Below, piece after piece: positions 8,007 through 13,594 of a DNA stretch of 13,594 nucleotides. A program made the position numbers and the translations under genes. This stretch comes from Treponema sp. (GTDB taxonomy: Bacteria; Spirochaetota; Spirochaetia; Treponematales; Breznakiellaceae): positions 1 to 13,594 of the forward strand of contig JAISEB010000341.1 in the NCBI GenBank assembly GCA_031264395.1. Direction: 5' to 3'. Each line of letters begins with the position of its first letter. Positions within the stretch are counted from its first letter, which is position 1. Under the pieces are notes generated by a model. That model was not told the origin of the DNA. It saw only the letters and a program-made list of their open reading frames with translations, and made no database searches.

Positions 8007-8779
8007 CGCGCCCTCCCCGTCTCAAGATACGCGGTGGTAAAAACGCTTTCGGGAACGGGATCGTCATATTTAAGAATATCAACGTAGAGGGTTGTCGAAG
8101 TACCGGCCGAAAGCGTGGTCATTTTGGTGACCATGGGCGAAAGCCTTCCCTGAATTTCCCGCACGTCAAGCATCTCCACCCGTTTTACGAGGACGTTCCG
8201 TTTGTCGTACAACTCAAGCTTGTAGTTGATCCCCGTTTCCCTGTCTATCCACTGAACCATCCGCGAGTACTGGTACGAAGAATCCCTGGGCCGGGACTCG
8301 ATAATACGGCAGGGCCTCCCGTCAAGGTTTTCTTCCCCGGCAAGCGTGTGGGTGTCAAGATCGGCGCTGCGGCTCGCGGAAGAAATGTCGTCGTAGGAGA
8401 AATCGGTCCCCATAAAACTCGCGGACCCCTCCGAGGCGGCTACGCGCCGCACCTTTCCAAGCGATGGAAGAAATATCCAGCGGTCGCCGGGGGAACCGGG
8501 ATTTTCAATGGTAAGAAAACGCGTGCCCGCCACCGACTGCGGGCGCTGGAATACAATAACGCTCCGGCTGTTTCCCCCCTGCCCGTCTTTGGAATACTGA
8601 TCGATGATCCGTTCGGACGTGCTTCCGTCCCGCGCGGTAATGACCATGCGGGATCTTGTGGAAGTCGTAACGGCGCTTATGCGGTTCCGCGAGGCGTGTA
8701 CAATGGCGTAGGCGTCGTCCTGCGCGAAAAGCCCCTCCGCGAAAACGGCCAGAAAAAACAGAAGGCCGATTTTATTCAT
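8003..8779 (-). CDS. LolA-like outer-membrane lipoprotein-sorting family protein
   Basis: This 258-residue periplasmic protein has a signal peptide (MNKIGLLFFLAVFAEGLFA, cleavage before QDD). The mature part reads as a LolA-like half-barrel. It includes a YSKDGQGGNSRSVIVFQRP strand region, then RFLTIENPGSPGDRWIFLPS (about residues 88-107). SFMGTDFSYDDIS, EENLDGRPCRIIESRP and a YKLELYDKRNVLVKRVEM strand pair follow. This order is typical of the LolA-like family encoded next to RND/MMPL exporters rather than of the housekeeping LolA of the Lol pathway. No lipobox is seen, so a soluble carrier is expected. AGGGGTG lies just ahead of its ATG at 8779. It follows the exporter gene after 84 bases, 69 of which come from a duplication, and overlaps the barrel gene by 4. 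A role carrying lipid or lipoprotein between the membranes is inferred from fold and context. Confidence 0.8.
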   Translation of the reverse strand: MNKIGLLFFLAVFAEGLFAQDDAYAIVHASRNRISAVTTSTRSRMVITARDGSTSERIIDQYSKDGQGGNSRSVIVFQRPQSVAGTRFLTIENPGSPGDRWIFLPSLGKVRRVAASEGSASFMGTDFSYDDISSASRSADLDTHTLAGEENLDGRPCRIIESRPRDSSYQYSRMVQWIDRETGINYKLELYDKRNVLVKRVEMLDVREIQGRLSPMVTKMTTLSAGTSTTLYVDILKYDDPVPESVFTTAYLETGRAR

Positions 8780-8797
8780 TTTTCACCCCTAATACCA

Positions 8798-8815
8798 GGC
8801 GGCGAAATCGCCGCC
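8798..8815 (-). other. GC hairpin in duplication copy A
   Basis: GGCGGCG, a 4-base AAAT loop and CGCCGCC form a perfect 7-bp stem between the exporter and carrier genes. No U-tract follows on the transcribed strand, so it is not a standard terminator. It could slow exonucleases or polymerase in the intercistronic mRNA; that role is inferred. Confidence 0.6.
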
Positions 8816-8829
8816 GCCGTTCAAACGGA

Positions 8830-8850
8830 CATTAACACAATGTGTTAATG
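8830..8850. promoter_or_regulatory. Perfect 21-bp palindrome, operator-like or RNA hairpin
   Basis: Arms CATTAACACA and TGTGTTAATG flank a single central A and are perfectly complementary. The site lies in non-coding copy A of the duplication, 51-71 bases upstream of the LolA-like start. Its size and symmetry fit a dimeric regulator site such as a TetR-family operator; as RNA it could fold into a 9-bp stem with a 3-base loop. No clear promoter was seen beside it, so the mechanism is open. Confidence 0.6.
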
Positions 8851-8863
8851 CTCACTCCTATAA

Positions 8864-11644
8864 TCAGGCGGCGGAATCGCCGCCGCCGTTCAACCGGACA
8901 TTGACACGATGCGTTAATGGTTTCTCCCTGCCGATGAATTTTGGTTTGAGGGAAGTGAGCAGCACCGGAATGACCGTAAGGCTCACAAGGGCGCTTGTGC
9001 CCATGGTAAGGGCAATGAGCAGCCCCAGATCGGCCAGCATGATAAATTCGGAAAAGAGAAGCACCGCGAATCCCGCGCCGACGGAAACCGCGTTTATTAT
9101 TATCGCCTTTCCCGATGTCCTGAAGGTCCTTGCAAGAAAGCCGTCCCCAAACTGCCTCTCTGAGGCAAGGGCGGCCCGGTATTCACGTTTATAGGCTTCA
9201 ATGTAATGAATGGTGTAGTCGATGCCTATGCCTACCGAAACGCTCGCCACCATGGAGGTTCCTATGTTGAGCTTGATCCCCGCGAAAGCCATTACCGAGA
9301 AGTTGACAAGAACCGAAATGGAAAGGGGAATAACGGCTATAATGCCCGCGGTAAAGGACCTGTTCGAAACCGCGATAATAAGGAACACCATTACGACGGA
9401 AAAGATAACCGAAACAAGCTGGGACTGCACAACCAGAGTGTTAAGGGAAAACTCAACCAGGGTAACGCCGCCTGTTACGGCTCTTATATTGGAAGGAAAA
9501 CGGGCCTTGATGTAGCCGTCTATCGCGGCAAGCGCGGCGCCGCTGTCATATTCGCCCCTGGTACGCAGCTGGATGGTGGATTTTATTCTGGTAGGCTCAA
9601 GCGGATCATTGGCGTATTCATCTATGTTTCCTGAAAGAAGCACAAGGTAATTCGCGACAAGACGCCCCAGTTCCTCCCTGTTTTCTTTTCCGTATTTTGC
9701 CGGATCGGAAGGTATCTCGTAATAGGCGGCCCCCTCATAATTGACAAGCCGCTTGAGTTCCCATACAAGATCGTTCGCGCTCATCGTCCCGGATTCTCCG
9801 CCCGCCCTGTCGAAGAGGTCAAGGAGTTCCTCCTGCGTGTATACCTTCTCCCTCCCGCCGCGAGGCTCCAAGGCGGCGGGGGAAAGGGAATCCGTAGCGG
9901 CAGCCGACAGGCCGCCGTCCTGTCCGCCGAAACCGAAACCGTCCTCATCAAAACCAAAGCCGCCAAAACCAAAATCGGGCAGTTCTTCCGCGCCTTTGCC
10001 GCTTTCGCCGCTTGCACCGCTTTCGCCGTTTTCCCGTCCGGATGAAACGCCGGGGGCAAGTCCTTCGGGACTCTCATCGGCGTTGAACACCTGGTTTATC
10101 CGTTTGACAAGGGAAGTAAAATCCATGACCTTGCCCACCTGGGGGACCCGTTCGGAAAGGTACGCGCCAAGCCCGTCCATGGCGGCAAGGGAATCGGGAT
10201 GCAGAAGCGTTTGCGAGTCGTCCGCCTCCAGGACAACGCTGACTGTTTTTGAACCGCCGAATTTGTCCCGGATAAAAACATCCGACCTGTAAATGTCCGT
10301 GTCGTCCCTGAAATACTCCACAAACACATTGTCAATGACAAGCCTTGAAAGGCCGAAAAGGGCGACAACGGTGATAAAGACGGTAAGGCCTATAACGAAG
10401 CGCCTCTTCCTCACGGCCTTCATAAGGCCTGCGGCCACAGCCGCGCTGAAGGGATCTTCAACAGGATGATCCGAATCATCCGCCGGCGCCCCGTGATGCC
10501 CGGGGGAAGCGCCCTTGGGGGACGCGGGCCCCCGTATAATAAGGAGCGAAGGGATAAGGGTAAGCGCCACGGCGAAAGAAACAAAGACCCCGAAACTCGA
10601 AAAAAAACCGAATTCCCTTATAGGCACGACGGAAGTAAAACAGAACGAAAAGAAACCGGCAAAAGTAGTAAGCGCGGCAAGGAATACGGGCTTTCCTATC
10701 TTCCGCAGAAGCTCAAAGACAAGTTCGCGGTGCTCTTCGCGGCTCAAGATCCTTCCGCCCGTATCCGCGATATAATGGGTAACCACATGGATACCGTAGG
10801 CGCTTCCCACCGCGACAAGGATGACGGGCAGCACCGTCGTAATGACCGACAGCTTCACCCCGAAAAGGGGCATCGCGCCTATGGACCAGATGACGGCGAT
10901 AACAACCGTAAGCAGGGGAAGAATCACCGCGGAGAATTTTCTGAAAGAAAAAAACAGCACCAGAATCACTACCGCGATAACAAGGGGAACGAGCAGCCTG
11001 AGATCGGCGGTAACCGCCTCGTTGATGGTAGCGCTGATAACGGGCATTCCCGTCACATAGACCGCGGCGGCGCCGTCAAACATTTCCCTGGCCTTGTCCC
11101 TGATAAGGATAAAGCTGGCTATTACTTCCGGTTTTCCCGCGTCGTCCGAACTGACATCAAGGGGCACAAGGATCTGGGTGGAAGTAAAGTCGTCGGAAAC
11201 AAGGGATCTCCTGTACATGTCCCATGAAAGGACGCGCCGTTTGAGTTCCGCGATTTCTTCCGGGCTTCCTGAAAATTCCTTTCCCGTGAGCTTTTCAACA
11301 ACGATGGCGCCGCCGCTTGAAGTAATGTAATCGGTATTGGTGATGGCTTTAACGTTTTCGACAACGGGAATTTCCTCAACCCAGCGCACAAAGCCGTCTA
11401 TGAGGCCCAGAAATTCCCTCTCAAAAACGGTCCCGTATTTCCGTTCAAGTCCTATCAGAATAAAAAGGGAACTTCCGAAGGTGTCGTCTATGTCCCGCGA
11501 TACGGCAAGGGCGGGATCGTCTTTCGGGACAAAACGGAGGTTGTTGTTGTCAAGTTCCGCCCGGGGCAGTTGGGAGGCAAAAAAAACCGTTATGACGGCT
11601 ATAACGGCAAGGATCAGCCAGGGATACCTGAAGAATTTCGCCAC
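8864..11644 (-). CDS. RND/MMPL superfamily exporter (HAE3/HpnN-like)
   Basis: This 926-residue inner-membrane, probably proton-driven exporter has the internal duplication of RND pumps. TM1 (about 8-27) is followed by a periplasmic loop to about 213, then TM2-6 (about 216-375). A cytoplasmic linker leads to TM7 (about 416-436), a second loop to about 740, and TM8-12. The half-specific TM4 motifs are GSAYGIHVVTHY (from residue 280) and VGIGIDYTIHYIEAY (Asp809-Tyr810); the second is the usual G-x-G-x-D-Y relay signature. The second loop carries an inserted Gly/Ser/Glu segment with DFGFGGFGFDEDGFGFGG (residues 557-574). The start is GTG 11644 with AAGGGGAA upstream, 18 bases after tetR. No periplasmic adaptor gene follows, unlike AcrAB-type pumps. 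Neighbours instead encode a LolA-like carrier and a barrel, suggesting lipid, lipoprotein or hydrophobic cargo; this is inferred. Confidence 0.88.
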   Translation of the reverse strand: MAKFFRYPWLILAVIAVITVFFASQLPRAELDNNNLRFVPKDDPALAVSRDIDDTFGSSLFILIGLERKYGTVFEREFLGLIDGFVRWVEEIPVVENVKAITNTDYITSSGGAIVVEKLTGKEFSGSPEEIAELKRRVLSWDMYRRSLVSDDFTSTQILVPLDVSSDDAGKPEVIASFILIRDKAREMFDGAAAVYVTGMPVISATINEAVTADLRLLVPLVIAVVILVLFFSFRKFSAVILPLLTVVIAVIWSIGAMPLFGVKLSVITTVLPVILVAVGSAYGIHVVTHYIADTGGRILSREEHRELVFELLRKIGKPVFLAALTTFAGFFSFCFTSVVPIREFGFFSSFGVFVSFAVALTLIPSLLIIRGPASPKGASPGHHGAPADDSDHPVEDPFSAAVAAGLMKAVRKRRFVIGLTVFITVVALFGLSRLVIDNVFVEYFRDDTDIYRSDVFIRDKFGGSKTVSVVLEADDSQTLLHPDSLAAMDGLGAYLSERVPQVGKVMDFTSLVKRINQVFNADESPEGLAPGVSSGRENGESGASGESGKGAEELPDFGFGGFGFDEDGFGFGGQDGGLSAAATDSLSPAALEPRGGREKVYTQEELLDLFDRAGGESGTMSANDLVWELKRLVNYEGAAYYEIPSDPAKYGKENREELGRLVANYLVLLSGNIDEYANDPLEPTRIKSTIQLRTRGEYDSGAALAAIDGYIKARFPSNIRAVTGGVTLVEFSLNTLVVQSQLVSVIFSVVMVFLIIAVSNRSFTAGIIAVIPLSISVLVNFSVMAFAGIKLNIGTSMVASVSVGIGIDYTIHYIEAYKREYRAALASERQFGDGFLARTFRTSGKAIIINAVSVGAGFAVLLFSEFIMLADLGLLIALTMGTSALVSLTVIPVLLTSLKPKFIGREKPLTHRVNVRLNGGGDSAA
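8867..8884 (-). other. GC hairpin over the exporter's last codons (copy B)
   Basis: GGCGGCG, loop GAAT and CGCCGCC form a perfect 7-bp stem covering the Gly-Gly-Asp-Ser-Ala-Ala codons immediately before the exporter stop. It is the partner of the copy A hairpin, and the only differences from it lie in the loop. Confidence 0.55.
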
Positions 11645-11662
11645 TGCGTTCCCCTTGTTTTT

Positions 11663-12355
11663 TCAATGGTTTCTATCGATTTTTAATTCCGGAAGCTTAA
11701 GGTCCGAAAGATCCGTCCCGTTCGCGGCTATGCCCCGCAAAAAAATCTGAAAAAGATTTGCCAGCTCCTCAATGGCCCACCGGTAGTCGTTGCCGCTTTT
11801 CGGCAGCTTGGCGGCGGTTTCAACAACATAGGAAAAAAACGTTATGAATGTCCGGGAAATCGAGGCGGGCTTTACATCTTCGGCAAAAATGCCCTCCTCT
11901 ACCCCTTTTGCAAAAAGATTTACAAGCAGGGAATAAAACGCGTAGTTGGAACCCGCGGGCGACGGGGAATCCTTTTCTATGGGAACAAAGGGAAAACCGG
12001 GCGCCAGATATTTTTTCATGCTGAAAATAACCAGCATGTCATCCGATTCCCCAAACAGATCCAGATAACAATCCCAGATGAGCTTCAGCGTATCAACAAC
12101 CGAAAGCCCGGACCCCTGCCTTGAACGGAAATAATTGATAAACTGGACTCCCGCTATATCGCATATTTCCTTGAAAAGCAGATCCTTGCTGGGAAAATAG
12201 AGGTACAGGGTCGCTTTGGAAAGTTCCGCCTTTTTGGCTATATCTACCATGCTGACCTTCTCTACGCCGTGTTCCAGGATGAGTTCCTTGGCACACCGCA
12301 TGATCAGGTCTTTACGCCCCGCCTTTTCTCTTTTTTTTCTTTCAATAATCCCCAT
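11663..12355 (-). CDS. TetR/AcrR family transcriptional regulator
   Basis: This 230-residue regulator has a basic N-terminus and a TetR helix-turn-helix at residues 35-54 (SMVDIAKKAELSKATLYLYF), followed by the typical PSKDLLF. The C-terminal helical domain is presumably for ligand binding and dimerisation (for example FINYFRSRQ, LIWDCYLDLFGE, ELANLFQIFL). The frame is open back to 12631, but ATG 12355 is preferred. The extra 92 residues have no TetR likeness and would run through the divergent promoter region and antisense to the GH18 signal peptide. The ribosome-binding sequence at this ATG is weak (AAAAGAAC). It is first in the operon, 18 bases before the exporter, so it probably controls its own operon. 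The gene looks richer in A/T than its neighbours. The ligand is unknown. Confidence 0.88.
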   Translation of the reverse strand: MGIIERKKREKAGRKDLIMRCAKELILEHGVEKVSMVDIAKKAELSKATLYLYFPSKDLLFKEICDIAGVQFINYFRSRQGSGLSVVDTLKLIWDCYLDLFGESDDMLVIFSMKKYLAPGFPFVPIEKDSPSPAGSNYAFYSLLVNLFAKGVEEGIFAEDVKPASISRTFITFFSYVVETAAKLPKSGNDYRWAIEELANLFQIFLRGIAANGTDLSDLKLPELKIDRNH

Positions 12356-12416
12356 AATTGTTCTTTTAAAATGAGCCGATAATTTGATAAATGACGATCC
12401 GCCGCCGTATTCCTTG

Positions 12417-12422
12417 CATAAT
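12417..12422 (+). promoter_or_regulatory. Weak candidate -10 element for the GH18 gene
   Basis: CATAAT on the + strand, directly preceded by TTG, is the best -10-like hexamer ahead of the GH18 gene. No good -35 is found at normal spacing. It sits immediately beside the - strand promoter, so the two transcripts could compete or share a regulator. Confidence 0.25.
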
Positions 12423-12451
12423 AAACTACGGGAAAGGATGACTTTTGTCAA
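12423..12451 (-). promoter_or_regulatory. Candidate sigma-70-type promoter for the tetR-exporter operon
   Basis: On the - strand a perfect TTGACA (12451-12446) is followed after 17 bases by TAGTTT (12428-12423); a TATTAT (12423-12418) lies just downstream as an alternative -10. Transcription would start near 12412-12416, giving a leader of about 60 bases before tetR. The -35 lies inside the first codons of the longer GH18 reading frame and overlaps a small inverted repeat TGAC-TTTT-GTCA (12439-12450). Confidence 0.45.
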
Positions 12452-13577
12452 GAAGCGGAAAGACGTTATATTCCAGAGAGGAAGGTATTTTCTGTTCAAA
12501 AATAACCGTTTCGCGGCCCTGTCCGCCGTTTTTTTCATCCTGCTGGCAGCCTGTTCCTCCGTTCCTGAAGAACCTGGAGAGATTGAAGGAATTGAAGAGA
12601 TTGAAACCGGGGACACACGGGAAACGGCCACGGCGGCCGGAAAAGATCCCGCCGAACCGCCCCAGGAAAACGGGGAACTGCCCGTTTCCGCCTTTGGCGA
12701 AGTCTGGGGCTACCTCGTAAGCGGGCGGGAGGATGCCTTTCGCAGCGATATGCCCCTTACCGATATAGGGTACTTCGGCGCGGAGGTAGACATATACGGC
12801 AAGCTGACCGATGTGCCCAATCCCCGGAATGTCAGGGATTTCGGGGGCAGGATTCACATGGTGGCAGCCTGTAACGGCAGGGCGCTTTCCCATTTTGTCC
12901 TCGCCGAAGGAAGCCCCGAGCGCAGGGCGCTCATTGCCGATCTGCTCAGGGCGGCGAAAAATTTCGACGGCCTCCAGATAGATTTTGAGAACATTCCCGA
13001 GCGGGACGGACGGCCTTTCCTGTCGTTCCTCGCGGAACTGCGCGCGGGACTCTCCGGCAAACTGTTTACCATAGCGCTGCCGGCCCGGATACGCGCCTTA
13101 AAAGACGATGTCTACGATTATGTGAAGATAAAGCCCCTTGTGGACCGCATCCTTGTCATGGCCTATGACGAACACTGGTCGGGCAGCAGGCCGGGGCCGG
13201 TCGCCTCCATGGACTGGTGCAGACGGGTAGCCGAATATTCGCTTGAGGTTGTGGGCAGGGAAAAACTCATCATGGGCCTCCCCTTTTACGGCCGGGCCTG
13301 GGGACACATCAGCCCCTCACGGGCCTACATTTATTCCGGCATACAAACAATCATCGATGAAAACAGCGTTCAGGACATACGCCGGGAAAACGGCGTCCCC
13401 TCCTTTGACTATGATGTTACCGTATCGGTCAAGGTTTACTACGAGGACGACTATTCCCTTTCGGCGCGTATGGAAATGTACCGCTCAATGGGAGTGCGGG
13501 CCGTAGGTTTCTGGCGTATAGGACAGGAAATCCCCGCGATCTGGGACCTCATACAGCTTGTTGACAATAACGGCTAA
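12438..13577 (+). CDS. GH18-family (SleL/YaaH-like) lipoprotein, probable peptidoglycan glycosidase
   Basis: From ATG 12438 this is 379 residues. A lipoprotein signal peptide ends in the lipobox LAAC (Cys39). An acidic Glu/Pro/Thr linker runs to about residue 85, followed by a GH18 barrel. The catalytic strand reads DGLQIDFE (177-184) with Glu184 as the expected acid. GH18 normally has Asp at the fourth position and here it is Gln, a position where SleL/YaaH-type spore-cortex N-acetylglucosaminidases also depart from Asp. MAYDEHWSGSRPGPVAS (from 241), KLIMGLPFYGRAWG and VGFWRIGQE fit that subgroup. Likely role: a membrane-anchored glycosidase acting on peptidoglycan in the periplasm. No LysM domain is present. 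The frame opens at TTG 12384; ATG 12438 has a purine-rich sequence directly abutting it, and CTG 12492 is a further option. It is transcribed divergently from tetR. Confidence 0.82.
   Translation: MTFVKKRKDVIFQRGRYFLFKNNRFAALSAVFFILLAACSSVPEEPGEIEGIEEIETGDTRETATAAGKDPAEPPQENGELPVSAFGEVWGYLVSGREDAFRSDMPLTDIGYFGAEVDIYGKLTDVPNPRNVRDFGGRIHMVAACNGRALSHFVLAEGSPERRALIADLLRAAKNFDGLQIDFENIPERDGRPFLSFLAELRAGLSGKLFTIALPARIRALKDDVYDYVKIKPLVDRILVMAYDEHWSGSRPGPVASMDWCRRVAEYSLEVVGREKLIMGLPFYGRAWGHISPSRAYIYSGIQTIIDENSVQDIRRENGVPSFDYDVTVSVKVYYEDDYSLSARMEMYRSMGVRAVGFWRIGQEIPAIWDLIQLVDNNG
12475..12485 (+). promoter_or_regulatory. Strong ribosome-binding sequence that could set a CTG start
   Basis: AGAGAGGAAGG lies six bases before an in-frame CTG (12492-12494). 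Starting there gives a compact lipoprotein signal peptide (FKNNR, hydrophobic core, Cys at 21), shorter than the 39-residue version from ATG 12438. Both frames are identical downstream, so only the N-terminus is in doubt. Confidence 0.35.
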
Positions 13578-13594
13578 ACCCGCTACCATACACA

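Larger units (their letters stand above)
8782..8919 (-). repeat. 69-bp tandem duplication at the exporter/carrier junction
   Basis: Copy A (8782-8850) and copy B (8851-8919) lie head to tail and match at 59 of 69 positions by eye. Copy B holds the last 18 codons and stop of the exporter plus the adjoining AGGAGTG ribosome-binding sequence. Copy A holds a decayed version of the same codons and the AGGGGTG site actually used by the LolA-like gene. Removing one copy would leave a 15-base gap between the genes, close to the spacing elsewhere in the operon. Confidence 0.92.

Noticed and set aside
8798..8815. Rho-independent terminator between exporter and carrier
   Set aside because: The stem is strong but no U-run follows on the - strand transcript; the downstream gene is tightly linked and has its own good ribosome-binding site.
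8838..8861. Possible short leader peptide (GTG AGC ATT AAC ACA TTG TGT TAA, - strand) between exporter and carrier
   Set aside because: Its GTG lies within the leftover ribosome-binding sequence of copy B, and it has only seven codons with no conserved or regulatory amino-acid pattern.
10466..11227. 253-residue hydrophilic open frame on the + strand inside the exporter gene
   Set aside because: It is Lys/Arg/Asp/Gly-rich low-complexity sequence, antisense to conserved RND membrane helices, with no ribosome-binding site of note. It is a shadow frame.
12356..12631. 92-residue N-terminal extension of the TetR protein
   Set aside because: No TetR-like sequence; it crosses the divergent promoter and the GH18 signal peptide. 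The canonical TetR N-terminus begins just after ATG 12355.

Overview
The window looks like chromosomal DNA from a GC-rich, diderm spirochaete, most likely a Treponema relative of the termite-gut type. This rests on gene content: a DUF2339/DUF3999/DUF4139 envelope set, an RND exporter with LolA-like and outer-membrane partners, and a SleL-like GH18 lipoprotein. An upstream gene tail also resembles PPi-dependent phosphofructokinase. The assignment is inference; there is no rRNA or other marker gene here. No tRNA, rRNA, CRISPR array, insertion sequence or phage gene was seen. Coding density is very high and no gene-free stretch reaches 300 bases.

Region 1 (1-6526, + strand): the last 38 codons of an upstream gene are followed, after 13 bases, by three tightly coupled genes. 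They encode a polytopic inner-membrane DUF2339 protein (TTG start), a DUF3999 protein with a signal peptide and a C-terminal membrane anchor, and a secreted DUF4139 protein ending in a coiled coil. The three overlap by 8 and 4 bases, so they are probably translated together and may form one envelope assembly of unknown function.

Region 2 (6531-12355, - strand): a four-gene operon reads leftward: TetR-family regulator, 926-residue RND/MMPL exporter, LolA-like periplasmic carrier, outer-membrane beta-barrel. Together they supply an inner-membrane pump, a soluble lipid-binding carrier and an outer-membrane protein, as expected of a trans-envelope export route for a lipid, lipoprotein or other hydrophobic cargo. 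The cargo cannot be read from the sequence. Between exporter and carrier lies a 69-bp tandem duplication of the exporter 3' end plus the carrier's ribosome-binding region. One copy carries a perfect 10+1+10 palindrome. The exporter and the barrel share an unusual Phe-Gly-Asp-rich motif.

Region 3 (12356-13577, + strand): a short divergent promoter region separates the tetR operon from a GH18-family lipoprotein related to SleL/YaaH-type peptidoglycan N-acetylglucosaminidases. Regions 1 and 2 converge at 6526/6531, with both stop codons inside one 10-bp palindrome.
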